13,455 nucleotides of DNA from Candidatus Poseidoniaceae archaeon (GTDB taxonomy: Archaea; Thermoplasmatota; Poseidoniia; Poseidoniales; Poseidoniaceae), in NCBI GenBank assembly GCA_029250345.1, contig JAQXFL010000138.1, positions 1 to 13,455 on the forward strand, in the 5' to 3' direction. Made by a program: the position numbers and the translations under genes. The stretch's first letter is position 1; every line of letters starts with the position of its first letter. This document shows positions 11,608 to 13,455 of this stretch, piece by piece. Below the pieces are notes generated by a model. The model was not told where the DNA came from, searched no databases, and saw only the letters and a list, made by a program, of their open reading frames with translations.

Positions 11608-13455
11608 TCACTGGTTCTTGTCGAGCCATTCTTGACCATACCATTTCCACTGGTCCGTTGTCCATCCTTCTGGCAGACCGCCAGGTGGCAATGGAGGGGC
11701 TTCAACGGGTGCTTCAGATACTTCTGCAACTGGAGGAGACGGTGTTTCAACACCTGCAATGGATTCAAGGCTGTCCTCACCTCCATACAAACTCGCAGCA
11801 TCTACGGTTTGAATGTCCTCAACCTCTTCGGCGAACTCATCTGTGGCTGGTGAGAAGTCCAAACTTTGAATTTCATCATCCCATGATGAATCTGAAACAA
11901 TACCACCTTGGGCGGACAGGCCTGCTGTACCCTCCAATGCTTCGTTCTCAGCCGACCTGTTTTCAGTTGGAATGAATGGAACTCCGTACATCTTGACCAA
12001 AGCATTGGTCTTTCTACGTTTCACAACAAAACCGATTCCCAAAATCACGACAGTAAGGGCGAGGAAAGCCCCACCACCAACCATCACGACTTGTTGGACT
12101 GTGTTGGAATCAACCGAATTGGTATCGAGGAGTCCTGCGTTTTTACTCGTGTTCCAAGCAGCGAAACTCAAATCGATTTCCCCGTCATCTTTGTTACGTG
12201 AGAGATACGTCTGGTAGTCCTTATTTCTCCATCCCTGGCAATCCAAGGATTGGTCATCAAAATTCAACAGACAATGGTCTTCTTGGGTCTGAATAAGCGG
12301 TCTTGTGTCATCATAATCCGAATTTGAGCCGACGCCATCGTTGTCACCGTCGAAGTGCTCATTTGGATCAAGGTCCATATTGAGAGATTCAGTAACATCG
12401 ACCCAGCCGTCACCGTCTAAGTCTTCACAGCCGTAAGAAGGGACTTCCTTGAAACCAACTTCAGCAGTCGAGTTTGCAATCCATGCCTTGGTCGACGTCC
12501 CTGCTTTCCAATTGCAATCATCAGCGAGTTCGCCGGTCAAATTGTCTCCGTAACCATCACCATCGCCATCACGCCATTGTGATTTTTGCAGAGGAAGAGC
12601 ATCTGCCCCTTGTGCGATGGTCCAATTCGTAGTCGGATTGGACCAACCGTCTAAGTCAGAATCAAGGCATCCAAACCTGTCTTCGGTTGAAAAACCGTTC
12701 ACGGACGGGCAAGCATCGGGAGTAATACCGTTCGGATTGTCCCCAAATCCATCTTGATCTGCATCGAGCCATTGAGATGGTTCATCGATGAACTTGTCAC
12801 CGTTGAGTCCGTTGACATTGTCGCCGTAGCCATCGCCGTCTATATCGGACCACTGTTCGACATTCGACGGGAAACTGTCTCCTTCAAACCCACTCAGGTT
12901 GTCACCGTAACCATCACCGTCTGCGTCCTCCCATTGCGATGCTTCGTTTGGAAACACATCACCAAGGTAGCCGTTGAGGTTATCGCCGTAGCCATCGCCG
13001 TCTGAATCGGACCATTGTGTAAACTCGAGCGGGAATGCATCCAGTTGGTCGGTGACTCCATCACCATCGGTGTCGAGATCGTAGAGGCGGATTTTAGAAG
13101 CCGTGGTGGATGAAGTTACAATGTAAAGCTCACCGGAAAACTCCTGAGCAGAACCGACGACACGTCCGGAGGAAGAGTATGTGCTCCCTTCTGCAAAACT
13201 CGAAACTTGTACTTGAGTGAGTTTCCCGTTTTGTGTTCCAATGTGATAGGTGAGATTGTCGTATTCTTCAAGCGATATAATCGATTTGCCATGACTGAGA
13301 GAAAGCGTTTCTACTGCCCAAGAATTTGTATCGTACCGGAACAATTTACCGTTTGCAGTTCCAACCAGTAAGTCGCCATTGTGGTCTTCAAGCACAGCGT
13401 TGACAATGGCATTTGAATCGCTAAGCGTCGCAAGGATTGAACCGTCTACTGATGA
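11608..13455 (-). CDS. Large C-anchored surface protein with calcium-binding (TSP3-like) repeats, 5'-truncated by window end
   Basis: The frame is open to base 13455, so the N-terminus lies outside; 615 residues are visible. I number from the in-frame GTG codon at 13395. The first visible part looks like beta-propeller blades (DGSILATLSDS before it, then GDLLVGTANGKLFRYD). Residues 107-365 hold Asp/Gly-rich calcium-binding repeats resembling thrombospondin type 3: three units of exactly 27 residues from Trp128, Trp155 and Trp182, each with DxDGDGYGDN, then degenerate ones with CP...GC and DLDGDGW. One membrane helix (about 434-458) is followed by KRRK, so the last 135 residues should be cytoplasmic. 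This tail is acidic, then Pro-rich, and ends in PEGWTTDQWKWYGQEWL. No catalytic domain is seen; adhesion or binding at the cell surface is inferred. Confidence 0.88.
   Translation of the reverse strand, partial: SSVDGSILATLSDSNAIVNAVLEDHNGDLLVGTANGKLFRYDTNSWAVETLSLSHGKSIISLEEYDNLTYHIGTQNGKLTQVQVSSFAEGSTYSSSGRVVGSAQEFSGELYIVTSSTTASKIRLYDLDTDGDGVTDQLDAFPLEFTQWSDSDGDGYGDNLNGYLGDVFPNEASQWEDADGDGYGDNLSGFEGDSFPSNVEQWSDIDGDGYGDNVNGLNGDKFIDEPSQWLDADQDGFGDNPNGITPDACPSVNGFSTEDRFGCLDSDLDGWSNPTTNWTIAQGADALPLQKSQWRDGDGDGYGDNLTGELADDCNWKAGTSTKAWIANSTAEVGFKEVPSYGCEDLDGDGWVDVTESLNMDLDPNEHFDGDNDGVGSNSDYDDTRPLIQTQEDHCLLNFDDQSLDCQGWRNKDYQTYLSRNKDDGEIDLSFAAWNTSKNAGLLDTNSVDSNTVQQVVMVGGGAFLALTVVILGIGFVVKRRKTNALVKMYGVPFIPTENRSAENEALEGTAGLSAQGGIVSDSSWDDEIQSLDFSPATDEFAEEVEDIQTVDAASLYGGEDSLESIAGVETPSPPVAEVSEAPVEAPPLPPGGLPEGWTTDQWKWYGQEWLDKNQ
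12772..13014 (-). repeat. Three in-frame 81-bp coding repeats (27-residue DGDGYGDN units)
   Basis: Three tandem 81-bp units begin at Trp codons at 13014, 12933 and 12852 on the minus strand. They encode W-x-D-x-DGDGYGDN-x-x-G-x-x-GD-x-F-x(5)-Q. A fourth unit (from 12771) is altered and contains a Cys pair, and a fifth DGDGYGDN copy occurs near 12560. Third-position differences show that these are old protein repeats and not a recent DNA duplication. Confidence 0.85.

Noticed and set aside
12540..13014. Regular repeats that could suggest a CRISPR array
   Set aside because: The 81-bp units are in frame and encode DGDGYGDN repeats with codon-level divergence and no unique spacers between identical repeats.

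Overview
The window looks like a piece of a euryarchaeal chromosome, most likely a marine Group II / Poseidoniales-type member of the Thermoplasmatota. The evidence is an archaeal gene set (deoxyhypusine synthase, L7Ae, S28e, L24e, aIF5B), TATA-box-like promoters, and large Ca-binding-repeat surface proteins with one C-terminal membrane anchor. The lineage call is inferred from gene content and style; no phylogeny was run.

Left part (1-2988): the 3' part of a deoxyhypusine synthase gene overlaps by 4 bases the start of a secreted lipoprotein with four Asp-box (BNR/sialidase-like) motifs. This gene converges, with only 2 bases between stop codons, on a minus-strand gene for a diverged SDR/epimerase-like protein whose nucleotide-binding glycine motif is degraded. 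Next is an AT-rich stretch without a convincing gene (about 2983-3468), rich in short repeats and carrying candidate divergent promoters.

Middle (3469-8793): a two-domain PRC-barrel-like protein, a tRNA-Ile(GAU) and a PRPP synthetase with an acidic insertion, followed by the classic archaeal translation cluster L7Ae - S28e - L24e - nucleoside diphosphate kinase - aIF5B. Two members are unusual. L24e has lost three of the four zinc-ligand cysteines, and aIF5B carries an extra C-x2-C...H...C segment between domains II and III.

Right part (8794-13455): a MoxR-type AAA+ ATPase without its usual VWA/DUF58 neighbours, then a ParA/Soj-type ATPase, a ribbon-helix-helix-like small protein and an 84-residue protein of unknown function. 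The last three look like a ParA + RHH (SegAB/ParFG-like) partition cassette, with a 13-bp palindrome (10955-10967) between parA and the RHH gene as a candidate centromere or operator. A strong hairpin separates it from a convergent, 5'-truncated minus-strand gene for a large surface protein: beta-propeller-like N-part, 27-residue DGDGYGDN-type calcium-binding repeats, one membrane helix and a Trp-rich cytoplasmic tail.

Gene density is high and most genes are plus-strand. Where a conventional Shine-Dalgarno element (GGAGG type) is visible I used it to choose starts. Several other genes have GGTGA or TGATTCAC directly before the start.
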